NCBI RefSeq assembly: GCF_002575655.3
Contig: NC_053040.3
Span: 149,979,148 to 150,043,147, forward strand
DNA length: 64,000 nt
From: Aegilops tauschii subsp. strangulata
Taxonomy: Eukaryota; Streptophyta; Magnoliopsida; Poales; Poaceae
Direction of reading: 5' to 3'
The notes under the pieces were generated by a model. It saw only the letters and a list, made by a program, of their open reading frames with translations, was not told where the DNA came from and ran no database searches. The translations under genes and the position numbers were made by a program. How positions within the stretch are numbered: position 1 is the stretch's first letter; the number at the start of each line of letters is the position of its first letter. Shown here in pieces: positions 36,133-45,365 of the stretch.

Positions 36133-36598
36133 GATGGGTTATCTTAAAGGGGTTAAAGCGGATAAGGGATGTAGAGAGTTTATACTGGTTCGGCCCCTTG
36201 CAGTGAAGGTAAAGGCCTAATCCAGTTGTTGTGGAATTGCTAGGGTTTCGATGACCAGGGAGCGAATACGCTTTGCCTGGGTCTCGAGTTGTTGTCTGTT
36301 GTCCTTAAACCGCCGCCGGGTCGTCCCCTTATATACATGGGTTGACGCCCGTCGGTTTACAGGGTTCCGAGGCCGGCTCATAAACATGTCCGGCCCGGTC
36401 TCTACTTATTTCTGCCTTATAATACAAGCTTACATATCAAGGTCGGTTTATGACTACAGGCCTTAATCCGCCTTTGGGCCCTGGGCCTTCATAAAGCGTC
36501 ATCATCTTTGTCTTCATGGGCTTCAAACATAATAACTCACTATAGGGATAACCCGGCCTTTCCTGGCCGGTTTACGCCTAGTAGTAATATCCCCAACA
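36074..36598 (-). repeat. Gypsy 2 5' LTR
   Basis: It is 525 bp. In element orientation it starts TGTTGGGGATATTACTA and has a GTATATAAG TATA-like box (plus 36329-36337). It contains four bases (near 36520) absent from the 3' LTR. Confidence 0.9.
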
Positions 36599-36603
36599 TC
36601 TGC

Positions 36604-37118
36604 GATTGTTACTGCCGGGTCATCCGGATGTGTACCTCAGACTGGGTGAAGCCGAAAGCGAGCGTTCTTAAGGGAATATTCGGTCGGCGGACTAAAGATG
36701 TTTTTTCGCTTATTACAATTTGAACCCCCAGATATTACGTATGCTGCGATTTTTTCAATCACAATTCGGACATGCACATTAACGCATGTACACCGAGGGA
36801 AATGAACCCTTAACGGAACTATTCTCTCTGGAAGATGTTTCTCACAATCGCAATGTAATATAACATAGCTAGTCGGATACAACTTGTCTGTTCAAGCAAC
36901 TATGACCCCTACGCCTACTTTCCACACATACCCCGATCTATTTTGCCGCTCAGGTATTCGGAAACACTCCGCACCTTCGGGTCCAGAGGTTGAAGCGAAA
37001 AGGTCTGCCATGACAATTGTTTTACAATCCGGCTAGGGACAAATATGTCAAGGAAAGTATATAGTCACTTGGATAAATTTCCTCCTCTATACCGTCTAAC
37101 AGGCTGTCTAACTTACAA
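36604..37118. other. Fatima-like post-pol spacer, right part
   Basis: Non-coding continuation of the Fatima-like element after the Gypsy 2 insertion. It ends at the stop of the antisense gene. No motif of note was found. Confidence 0.6.
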
Positions 37119-39827
37119 TCCTATTGGGAATATTTGGCGGCTACTTCTACTTGGTCATATACAAAATTAACGGGAATTTCTTTCCCATATGACCCTAGAG
37201 GTCCGACCCGGGCCATATGATTTGGATCAAGCTTGGTATACCGTGTTTTCACCATGGCCCAGGCCTCTCGCGGACCTTCCCGGCAGGCCGATATCTTCCA
37301 TAATCGGAAACGCTGCCGCGCTCCCTTGAATAGTTGTACATGCTCCTCCATACTTCCTGGAGGGGAGGTCGATGGCCATAAGGCCTTGGCTACACTTCGC
37401 ATCGCCTGCCGAGCTCGCTCGTGCATTTGCGACAGCTCTTGTAGCTGATCACCCGAAGATCCGGACATCTCTTCCTCGGAACGGCCAGTCAGCATACCTA
37501 CAGACATAACTCTGTCAGTTCCTTTCCTCGTTGAATTACACGAAGGAAAGTTTGAACACGTACTAAATATACCGCCTCGTAGCCTCTTATTTTCCTTCAC
37601 GGAGTCAGCCAGCTAGGCCCGGACAGCTTTCAGTTCTTCGCCCAGCTGGGTATTGGTATCCTGGATTTTGTTTTTCTCCTCCCAGACCCGTGTCAGTATA
37701 TGTTCGCCTGCAGCCCGTTGCCTTTTGGCTTCTTGTTCACCCGCTTGCGTGACTTCCAGTACCTCCTTCAGTTTACCTGACGATCCCGAGATATGCAACA
37801 ATATTAGCATTACTGGTATATAATTATATTTTCTTGATGGAGGGGAATATTACCAGGCGATGCCTTCTTGGATTGTTCCAGTTGGACGATAGCAGCATTC
37901 AGCTCGATCCGGCACTTTTCCAGTTCTTGAGACAACAGGTTGTTCTTCTCAGTAAGCACCTGGTTATACAATGATCCTTAAATCAGTTGGGTTAACTGCT
38001 TCAAGTCTCAGGGGCTACTGGTATATAATTATCATATTTTGACAATGTAAACTTACCCGCATATCTTTCAAATGCTGGTATGTGGCTCTGTTAAGCCCGT
38101 CTCGAGCAGCTCGGATGTATGCATCAGCCGAGCTGAAGGCATTGAATGCCTCTTTTGTAAGGCTGGGGTCGCATAGGGCGGCCCTCCGGCGCCGATGATT
38201 CATGGCGCTCTCCACTTCTGAGTTGGTGATGGATACATCATCCGAATCCTCTCCCAAAGGACAATCCGACATCACTCCCGTATCAGCCCCCGTCTTTACG
38301 GCGGGGTCTGGAACCTGGCTGTTGGGAGTATGACCGGCCGGACCCCCGAACATAGTCCAGCGAACGCTTTTCCTGATAAGGGACGAACGAAAACTGTTAT
38401 AGTTGGATGCAACTGCCAGGGGGCATATTTATGAAACCATACCTCTTCGGTGAAGGTTCGGCCGTGTCTTCGTTTGCCTTCCTCTTCGAAGGCTTGCCCG
38501 ACGTGGGCGCCGCTCTCTTCGGAGTTGCCTCTGGTATAGCAAGACGCGCCGAACGCCTCCTCTTTGGAGCACGAGACAGTGCGGTGGGTGAGGCAGGACG
38601 AGGAAACTCTTTCAGGGATATCTTCTGATTACTTACATGGGAGGCGGGGAGAAGACCGGGGTAGTCGGCGGTGATGGCCACTTCCGTGCCGTCATAGCTC
38701 GCCTGGTAGAACACCCCATCCTAGAGCACCACGAATATATCCGGATCCTCTTCGAATCCGGGGTCAAGGTCCCGTTTGTGGTCCTTTGGCTGCGGGGCGG
38801 GGCAGTGGAGCCCCTTGGTGATCTTTCGCCATTCCTGTTACAAATGGACAGTTTAATGTTCATTAAAAGTGACTCAGAGAGTAGAATGAGTATAGCAGTG
38901 GGATTGGAACTCACCCAGCTCGGAGGATTGTACATAGAAAATCCGTCTCTACGCTTAATACGAATAAATTTCTCTTCCTCCCCTTTGAATAGTTCGGCCA
39001 GTAGTTTGGCCAAAGCGGCGGGGGTGTCCGGACCCTTCCAACAGCAGCGGGAGGCGTCATCTTCCCCATTATAGTGCCACATGGGAAGCCCTCTGTATTG
39101 GAGTGGCTGAACCCCTCGCACTATGGAAGTCGCCATTACCTCGACTATCGATAATCCGGACTGGGCAAGCGTCTTTATCTTGCTCATCAGTTGACGGACT
39201 TCCGCACTATCTTCCTCCTCGAGGCTCCGAGGGCGCCAGCTGTGGCGTTTCTTCAACGGAACACTTGTAAATTCGGGAAGACCCATTCGGACTGGGTCAG
39301 GAAGGGCGACGTCCTCAATATAGAACCATTCGGAAGGCCACTCTTCGGATGCCTTCTTCGGTGTGCCGGACAGGTGTCCGGTCCCGGCGATGCGCCATAG
39401 CTCAGCTCCGCCCACTTCAAATATTGATCCCTCTTGGTTACGGGGGACGAGGCAGAATAGCTTCCTCCACAATTCAAAATGGGCCTCACAACCCAGGAAT
39501 AGCTCACAAAGAGCGACGTAACCTGCGATGTAAAGAATGAAAGCAGGGGTGAAATTGTGAAGTTGAAGGCCATAATACTCGAGAAGTCCTCGGAGGAACG
39601 GATGGATTGGAAATCCGACGCCTCTTAGCAGGTAGAGAACGAAGCACACTCGTTCTCCCCTGGATGGATTGGGGAAATTCTCAGCCTGAGCCCCTCCGTT
39701 GAAGGAAGTCAATCCTGCTCGAACGGGGACTAGATCCGCCGGGGGAAGAAATCCCTGTGTTTGCAGCTTCACTAGCTGACCGTGGGATACAGAACATCTC
39801 TCCCAATCGCCTTTTTCAGGGTCGTGG

Positions 39828-40091
39828 TGTAACGCCCCGAACACACCCGCCGGTGGTCGTTACTCCTGGCGGGATCTAGACTAGCCCCACAGATCAATAC
39901 TAGTCTTTTCTGTGCACTTTGTCCTCACTCGTGCACACCCGGGAGCAACTTCCCGGTCGGTCACCCATCCTAAAATTACCCCAAGCTGAGCACGCTTAAC
40001 TTTGGAGTTCTGTCCGAATGGGCTTCCGGAAAAGGAGGAATTCCTTATTGATATGAGTAGTCTATCATCCCTAATAAGCCAGACTATCACA
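39828..40091 (-). repeat. Cassandra 3' LTR with 5S rRNA-like segment
   Basis: The complement of 39941-40020 contains CAGAACTCCAAAGTTAAGCG, TGCTCAGCTTGGGGTAA and AGGATGGGTGACC. These correspond to the A box, intermediate element and C box region of the 5S gene internal promoter. Confidence 0.9.
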
Positions 40092-40287
40092 TACACCCAC
40101 ACTCAGAGGAACTGACATCCTCGTCGGGCCACAGGAACGTTCCCTCTTGGCACATACGTCTGTGCTTCTAGTCCGGCACATGTGCCATGCCGTGTGCCAC
40201 GACGGGTCACAAACGTCATGCACAACATGACCACGCACCTGTCCGCAAACATCCGTGTAACCGCGAGGGTCGACTCTGATACCAACT

Positions 40288-40551
40288 TGTAACGCCCCGA
40301 ATACACCCGCCGGTGGTCGTTACTCCTGGCGGGATCTAGACTGTCCCCACAGATCAATACTAGTCTTTTCTGTGCACTTTGTCCTCACTCGTGCACACCT
40401 GGGAGCAACTTCCCGGTCGGTCACCCATCCTGAAATTACCCCAAGCTGAGCACGCTTAACTTTGGAGTTCTGTCCGAATGGGCTTCCGGAAAAGAAGGAA
40501 TTCCTTATTGATATGAGTAGTCTATCATCCCTAATAAGCCAGACTATCACA
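40288..40551 (-). repeat. Cassandra 5' LTR with 5S rRNA-like segment
   Basis: It is nearly identical to the left LTR, with only a handful of substitutions (for example CACACC vs CACACT before GGGAG), which suggests a recent insertion. The 5S-like stretch is the complement of 40401-40480. Confidence 0.9.
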
Positions 40552-40660
40552 CGTGGGGATGGGAGGAAGAACTAGGAGTGCTAGCCATGTTGGGGTGGTC
40601 TCTCCTAGCAAGCTCTGAGGGTTTTCCGCGTGATGTCGGGCGGATCTGAGATCCAATCCC

Positions 40661-40669
40661 TTTAAATAG
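40661..40669 (-). promoter_or_regulatory. TATA-like box of the Fatima-like antisense gene
   Basis: The minus strand reads TCTATTTAAAG about 75 bp upstream of ATG 40588. Its position parallels the TATAAATAG before the antisense gene in Gypsy 2. Inference only. Confidence 0.45.
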
Positions 40670-40890
40670 ACGCTTTTCCTACATGTCCAGGGTGTTATAT
40701 GCAAAATATACCCTGACCTCTCGTATTCGCTCGACACGTGGAAGCTGAAGCAATGGATGCATAGAAGCCGATGGGTATGACATTAAATGAAAGGTCGAAT
40801 ACAGCTCTTTGAAGTCATCAGAGGAGGAACCCGCCTTGCAATGCCGAAGACAATCTGCACGCCGGACACATCGTCATTGAAAGCCTGGTT

Positions 40891-40900
40891 CGGGGGCTAC
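40891..40900 (+). other. Fatima-like polypurine tract
   Basis: CGGGGGCTAC directly precedes the 3' LTR start TGAGGGAG, the expected second-strand priming site. Confidence 0.6.
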
Positions 40901-41372
40901 TGAGGGAGTCCTGGATTAAGAAGTCCTCGGGAGTCCGGACTATAGTACGTGGGCCAGACTGATGGGTTGTGAAGATACAAGACCGAAGACTCTCTCCCGT
41001 GTCCGGATGGGACTCTCCTTGGCGTGGAAGGCAAGCTTGGCGTCCGATATGAAGATTCCTTTCTCTGTAACCAACTTTGTATAACCCTAGTCCCCTCCGG
41101 TGTCTATATAAACCGAAGGGCTTAGTCCATAGAGGCATCATCGTAATCATACAGGCTAGACTTCTAGGGTTTTAGCCATTACGATCTCGTGGTAGATCAA
41201 CTCTTGTAATACTCATATTCATCAAGATCAATCAACCAGGAAGTAGGGTATTACCTCCATAGAGAGGGCCCAAACCTGGGTAAACATCGTGTTCCCTGTC
41301 TCCTGTTACCATCGACCTCAGACGCACAGTTCGGGACCCCCTACCCAAGATCCGCCGGTTTTGACACCGACA
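40901..41372 (+). repeat. Fatima-like 3' LTR
   Basis: It is 472 bp, the same length as the 5' LTR. It is followed by the CCGGT target duplicate and then gene 2 sequence. Confidence 0.92.
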
Positions 41373-41830
41373 CCGGTTGTTGCAGCAGCAAAGCAGTTAA
41401 ACAAACAACTTTTGCAAAAGGTAGCTGTTGTGGCATTGGAGTTTCTCTTGGATCCTGAAAAGTTGAGTAGCCAGTAACGTGATTAGAGCAACCGGTTGTA
41501 GCAGCAAAGCAGTTAAACAAACAAGTTTTGCAAAAGGAACCTGTTGTGGCATTGGAGTTTCTCTTGGATCCTGAAAAGTTGAGTAGTCAGTAAATTGATT
41601 AGAGCAACAAGTTACATCAGCAAACCTGTTACACAAATATATTTTTGAAAATGTACCTACTGTGCAATTGGACTTCCAATTCGATCCTGAAAACTTGAAG
41701 TTGGAAAGATGATTACAGCAACAAGTTACAGCAGCAAACCAGGTAAACAAGGAAGTTTCTAAAAACATACCTGTTGTGCCAAAGGAGTTTCAGTTGGATC
41801 CTTCAAACTTGAATGTTAGCAATCAATAAA
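41373..41830 (-). pseudogene. Gene 2, tandem micro-exons c to f
   Basis: Four copies of a unit of about 116 bp each contain a 30-nt block bounded by AG on the upstream side and, in three copies, GT downstream on the minus strand. The blocks are f 41771-41800 (DPTETPLAQQ), e 41657-41686 (DRIGSPIAQ then stop), d 41541-41570 and c 41425-41454 (both DPRETPMPQQ). In c the donor is CT instead of GT. The intervening 86 nt are also alike (TTGTTTAACTGCTTTGCTGC phrases), so exon and intron were duplicated together. With a and b across the Fatima-like insertion there are six copies. Each adds ten residues in phase. Confidence 0.65.
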
Positions 41831-42412
41831 TAAAGTTTTGCAAGAGCCATAAGAAACTAACATCAAACTAGTAAAACTAACCGGTTTTGGCAACGTATTT
41901 AATTACACATGAACTAGTAAAACTAACAAGTTCTTGGCAACGTATTAAAGTAACAAGTTGGTACCGTTTACCAGCAACACAGACATCTGTAAATTTCTTT
42001 GATGTAAGCAAAATGATTCCAACACATATATAAGTTAAAAAGACGGTGTCCCTCATATAAACCTGACAGTTGTCTATCTATGAACATGCAAACATTACTA
42101 GTGCTACAAGTGATAACAGCAAACCATTTAAACAAATAGGGTATCAGAACGTAAATTACACGTGAATTCTGCTGCACCCTAGAAGTACATATGACCAGCT
42201 ATCTACATGCTTAAGTAGCTATTTAAGTTCAGGCAAACAGGTAATTCTTAACAGTAAGTATCAAATACATAGATAGGCACAGTCTATAATAGGAGTAACA
42301 GGCTATGGCATTATGTAATCACTAGCAAACTAAATTAAGCCAAGCAACGTAATTGAACAATTTTGCAATAAGTGGCTAACTAAAATTCCGAGAAGCAGAT
42401 AACTGAACTTAC
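41831..42412. other. Gene 2 intron-like stretch
   Basis: AT-rich sequence with further weak echoes of the repeat (AACTAGTAAAACTAAC occurs twice near 41870 and 41910). No exon is supported. Confidence 0.45.
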
Positions 42413-42570
42413 GCTAGCTCTTTGTACAGGCACACTGCAACTTCTTTTTCACTTACAAGGTTCTACGAAGGAGTCCATGACATCAATTGCTTGGATACGC
42501 AGTCCCAATACTTCTTTCTTCCCACAGTGCATTGGTAAGTCGAATGGTTAATCTGGTAAGATGGTGCGTC
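42413..42570 (-). pseudogene. Gene 2, degenerate duplicate of the exon at 44239-44486
   Basis: It shares with the exon at 44239 the donor side (GAGCTAGC then GTAAG on the minus strand), the TGTACA, CACTGCA and GCTTGGAT blocks, and CGAATGGTTAA. Its own frame has stops. It lies on the other side of the plus-strand gene 3. Confidence 0.55.
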
Positions 42571-43259
42571 CTTGATATGTTATATGAGGACGTGTAGTCA
42601 GACTAGTTGTAGCCACACACATCACACTGGCTTTTACTGTATATTTCATGCGATTACATTTGGCATATCGAGATCTAAGCAATCTACAATAGGATGAAAA
42701 GACTGGCATCCTTCACATTATTGGCGAACTCAGCTCATAGAAACAAGCAATTCAACCATTCTGTGGGTAAATCAAAAGCGCCACTGGAATATTTTTCACT
42801 ACCCCAATCATACACACAAAAAGGGACGACGCCACCATAGGGGCTGGTATGGGCGGCCGCCTCGGGTGGCTGGAAAGTGTGCACCTAGTTTGAGTCGACC
42901 AGGTTGGCCGAGGCTAGTTTTGTTCGGCCCAACGCACAAGCGGGCAATGTAAAAAATGAAGAAAAATGTTTCAATTCGGATGGGCCAATAACGTAAGTGC
43001 AAGGCAGGCCCTATAGCAGGCTCACGGCCCAAACGAGTGCCTCCCATATTGATCGACAGCAGGAAAAATCCCAATTCGTTCGCTCCAGCCTCCAGTCTGG
43101 TTTGCTCCTAACCTAGCCGCCGCTGGACAGACCGACACAGCACTTCCTCGCGCCCTCGTTGGAGGGCGGTCGCCGGACTTCAATCGAACGGAAGGACAAG
43201 AAGATGAAGATCCAACCCTGGGTGTAGCCTGCGTGGGAGGCGGCGGCGGCAGCACGGGC
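42571..43259. other. Low-copy sequence without supported gene; GC-rich 3' part probably gene 3 promoter and leader
   Basis: No exon or repeat is recognised up to about 43030. From there the sequence becomes GC-rich and runs into the ATG of gene 3. Confidence 0.4.
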
Positions 43260-43683
43260 ATGGCATCGAGCTTGCGTAAACGGACAGTCGCAGCTTGCAA
43301 GAGTAGCATGTGGAACGAGCAGGTACATCACATCCCTGATTATATCTAATTCAACTGTTCAATTTCTGGCCAATAGTTAAAGCTGACGGTGTTGTAGAAC
43401 TTCTTGGATGTAGGGAATCTATGAGGAAATGAAACCAATTTCTGCTTATTTTATAACTCCCCCAATCAATACTGAACTAACTGAATCTGATGTATCTAAG
43501 CAAGTTTCCGGTGCAAACTTACAAGCTCATGTTGTTCTTGAGCCTGAAGTGTCTAATGAACAGACTGCTAATGAAGGATTTGATGCAAACATTTTGCATG
43601 CTCCTGGTGATGAACATATAGTGTCTAATGAGGGATCTAATGCAAGCATTTCACAAGCTCCCATTGAAGGATTTAGTGTCTAA
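43260..43683 (+). CDS. Gene 3: small two-exon gene, 110 residues, unknown function
   Basis: Exon 1 (43260-43322) starts ATGGCATCG and encodes MASSLRKRTVAACKSSMWNEQ-like sequence. The intron 43323-43413 (91 nt) has GTACAT and GGATGTAG borders. Exon 2 (43414-43683) continues in phase to TAA. The product begins basic, then reads KPISAYFITPPINTELTESD and becomes acidic, with two imperfect repeats (VSNEQTANEGFDANILHAP and VSNEGSNASISQAP). No membrane segment or catalytic motif is seen. The KPISAYF block faintly recalls N-termini of hAT-derived zinc-finger proteins, but this is weak. The gene lies on the opposite strand inside gene 2, between its two duplicated exons. It is intact, and in-phase splicing argues that it is or was real. 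Confidence 0.55.
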
Positions 43684-44238
43684 TGATGATCTGCTATGTT
43701 GAGAGAGGCATAGAGATTTGCAGGCATTGATGACAAGCAAATTATAGTACATTTTCATGGCTTGAGGAAACGTCGAGGCCATCTACCAAAAAGTCCCCGT
43801 ATCATGACAACGTAGCATAAATACTTTTCTAATCTGTTGTTTCAAACTATTGGCATACTTGTGCAGGATAGATTTATTGATATGCAGTTTGCGCACTGGT
43901 TATAGGTGCAATTACACTTTGATATTTTCAGCCAGAGAACGAATAATTGAAGCAGATACAGACCATGCTAGTAGTCCTTGTAAACCATGTTGTATTTTGT
44001 GTTTTTTGGTGCTTGCATCATTTAGTGTTTTATAATCTGAACTACTTTGGATCATTAGCTGGTTTTCAAAGTGCATGTAGCTTCTCATTTCTCAAGTTAT
44101 GTTGATTTCCGGAGTGCAAGTGCCTTCATATTTTTTAAGTTAAATGTTCGCCCCTGGTAACTTGAATTCGTGGATCCACCACTTCACACAAATCATACAC
44201 GCATGCGAGTATGAATTAAATGAAATGCAGGGACTTAC

Positions 44239-44486
44239 GCTAGCTCGTTGTACAGGCTCACTGCAGCTCTGCTTGCGCTTGGGATGTTCCATGTACAAGT
44301 CCATGTTACCACTTGCTTGGATGTGCAGGCCTTGTGCTCCTTGCATCCCCCTCTGCATTTTTGACACGGCGAATGGTTGATCAAATAAGAGGAATCGACC
44401 TTGCTGTTGTACCGGAGGACAGATACTTACAGGGTTATACGGGTGTGCAGGATGTGTACCAGATCCCGTAGCGCCGTCATGCTTCG
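44239..44486 (-). pseudogene. Gene 2, large internal exon
   Basis: This is an open 248-nt block on the minus strand with TTTTTTAG upstream and a GTAAGT donor downstream. It encodes HDGATGSGTHPAHPYNP, VSICPPVQQQGRFLLFDQPF, KMQRGMQGAQGLHIQASG and NMDLYMEHPKRKQSCSEPVQ. It is rich in Pro, Gln and Gly with a basic end. I do not recognise the domain. The exon itself has no stop, unlike its duplicate at 42413-42570. Because downstream exons are broken, the gene as a whole is called a pseudogene. Confidence 0.55.
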
Positions 44487-44686
44487 CTAAAAAATGGTTT
44501 TGCTTGTTTCAGATGATATCTCTAGAAGAAATAAGAGTTAAAGTCAGAGTTGCATAGGCGTGTAAGCTAAGAGAGCAGTGAAAGGATATCCAAACATCGT
44601 CGGAATAGTGCACAAGGGAGTGATGTGTGGATACCTAGTTCGGGCCGGCATTTGGGCATGCTCGCCTAGCTAGAGTGATGGTCACT

Positions 44687-45181
44687 TCAGAGCCATTGAG
44701 GGTGATGCGCTGGCGTTGGCTGGCTGCGCACGGATGCAGATCTTGTGTGGCAGCGGAGCGCTATGATGCGGTGGACGAGACCGTTGGTGAAGCCCCAACG
44801 GCCTCGGGGGCGGAGGTGCGACGATGTGCTTGGTGAAGTAGCCCATGTGAGGTGGGAGACAGCATCGGTGAAGCGCACCTGATGCGATGGAAGTCGGTGT
44901 CTGTGAGGCACGTCGGATGCGGCGGCCGACGTTGTCAGTGGACCACCCGGTGCAGTGGACGAGGGCGTAGATGAGGTAGCTCCGGTGCGGTGGTGAGGCG
45001 CGGCCGTCGTCTTCGTCCGGCACAGAGGTGGGGAAAGAGACGAGATGAGGGGTGATTCGAACTTTGCTTGGGTTGGCGGCGAATTGGGGATTTGAGCAAT
45101 CTGGGCGCGGAAGCGGACGGTGGAGAAGGGAGATTTTGCAGGGCTGGAATTGGGGCCGCCAGATATTTCAATCCGAAACAT
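44687..45181 (-). other. Probable 5' region of gene 2
   Basis: This GC-rich stretch is open in two frames on the minus strand (Ser/Pro/Thr-rich, for example AQIPNSPPTQAKFESPL). It lies upstream of the exon at 44239 and could be first exon plus leader. Codon usage does not decide the frame. The 45120-45181 edge belongs to the duplicated segment described at 45120-47760. Confidence 0.35.
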
Positions 45182-45256
45182 GGAAGCGCGAACTTATTTT
45201 GTCATCGTCCTTTTTGGGGGGGAGGGAGGAGGGAGGGAGGGGGTGGGTGGGACGCA

Positions 45257-45365
45257 GCTTCGGTGCCTTAAAGGAACCTGCCTTTGGGTCACTGACATGT
45301 GGGCCAGCCACCTGTTGGGCCCACATGTCATAGACACAAAGGTAGGTGCCTTAAGGCACCAAAGC
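45257..45365. mobile_element. Foldback (MITE-like) element
   Basis: The arm GCTTCGGTGCCTTAAAGG...CCTTTG (45257-45286) pairs with CAAAGG...CCTTAAGGCACCAAAGC (45337-45365). The inner sequence TGACATGTGGGCC (45293-45305) also pairs with GGGCCCACATGTCA (45317-45330). The whole 109 bp can form a near-perfect hairpin. No clear target duplication was found, so the class is open. Confidence 0.65.

Larger units (their letters stand above)
19623..36598 (-). mobile_element. Gypsy 2: Ty3-gypsy LTR retrotransposon nested in the Fatima-like element
   Basis: It is flanked by TCTGC direct repeats, with LTRs of 521 and 525 bp running TGTTGGGG...CCACGACA in element orientation. The pol genes read on the minus strand from the right LTR. 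Between pol and the left LTR lies a plus-strand spliced gene. After removing Copia B the element is about 13.1 kb. By eye the LTRs differ by about 14 substitutions and one 4-bp indel (about 3%), less than the host element, as nesting requires. I do not recognise the family name; the structure matches the Tat branch. Confidence 0.88.
39828..40551 (-). mobile_element. Cassandra TRIM (terminal-repeat retrotransposon in miniature)
   Basis: It is 724 bp with 264-bp LTRs running TGTAACG...TATCACA on the plus strand and the flanking duplicate CGTGG (39823-39827 and 40552-40556). The LTRs carry an 80-bp stretch similar to plant 5S rRNA in reverse orientation, the diagnostic feature of Cassandra. A TTGGTATCAGAGTCGACC site complementary to initiator tRNA-Met lies next to the right LTR on the minus strand. 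It encodes no protein and depends on other elements for movement. It sits inside the antisense ORF of the Fatima-like element. Confidence 0.93.
37121..40588 (-). pseudogene. Fatima-like antisense gene with Transposase_28-like domain, interrupted by Cassandra
   Basis: It starts at ATG 40588-40586 on the strand opposite to pol. A dozen codons on it is interrupted by the Cassandra TRIM, and the frame resumes beyond one TSD copy with DPEKGDWERCSVSHGQLVK. The main domain (39844-38920) has FVLYLLRGVGFPIHPFLRG, LHNFTPAFILYIAGYVALC and EWPSEWFYIEDVALPD. A GTGAGT donor near 38915 and a TAACAG acceptor near 38840 suggest an intron. Later exons include a Lys/Arg-rich part (RAPKRRRSARLAIPEATPK), an acidic part near 38240, coiled-coil pieces (38010-37613) and a C-terminal part ending KYSQ (37123). 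A TAG near 38730 and another near 37613 break it. It is the counterpart of the intact antisense gene of Gypsy 2. Confidence 0.7.
13661..41372 (+). mobile_element. Fatima-like Ty3-gypsy LTR retrotransposon carrying nested insertions
   Basis: It is flanked by the direct repeat CCGGT (13656-13660 and 41373-41377) and has 472-bp LTRs starting TGAGGGAGTCC and ending ACACCGACA. The internal order is PBS (TTGGCGC type), gag-protease-RT-RNase H-integrase on the plus strand, spacer, an antisense gene on the minus strand, polypurine tract, 3' LTR. Removing Gypsy 2 and Cassandra leaves about 10.0 kb. By eye the LTRs differ at about 19 of 472 positions (about 4%). The extra antisense ORF and pol type suit the Tat branch of plant gypsy elements. 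The name Fatima is from memory of the LTR. Confidence 0.9.

Noticed and set aside
39941..40480. Genuine 5S rRNA genes
   Set aside because: The two 5S-like stretches lie in the LTRs of a Cassandra element with target duplication, and the 5S sequence is incomplete and mutated.
44404..44430. A 27-nt intron (GTAAGT...CAACAG) in the gene 2 exon at 44239-44486
   Set aside because: It is too short for a plant intron, and the sequence reads through in frame as VSICPPVQQ.
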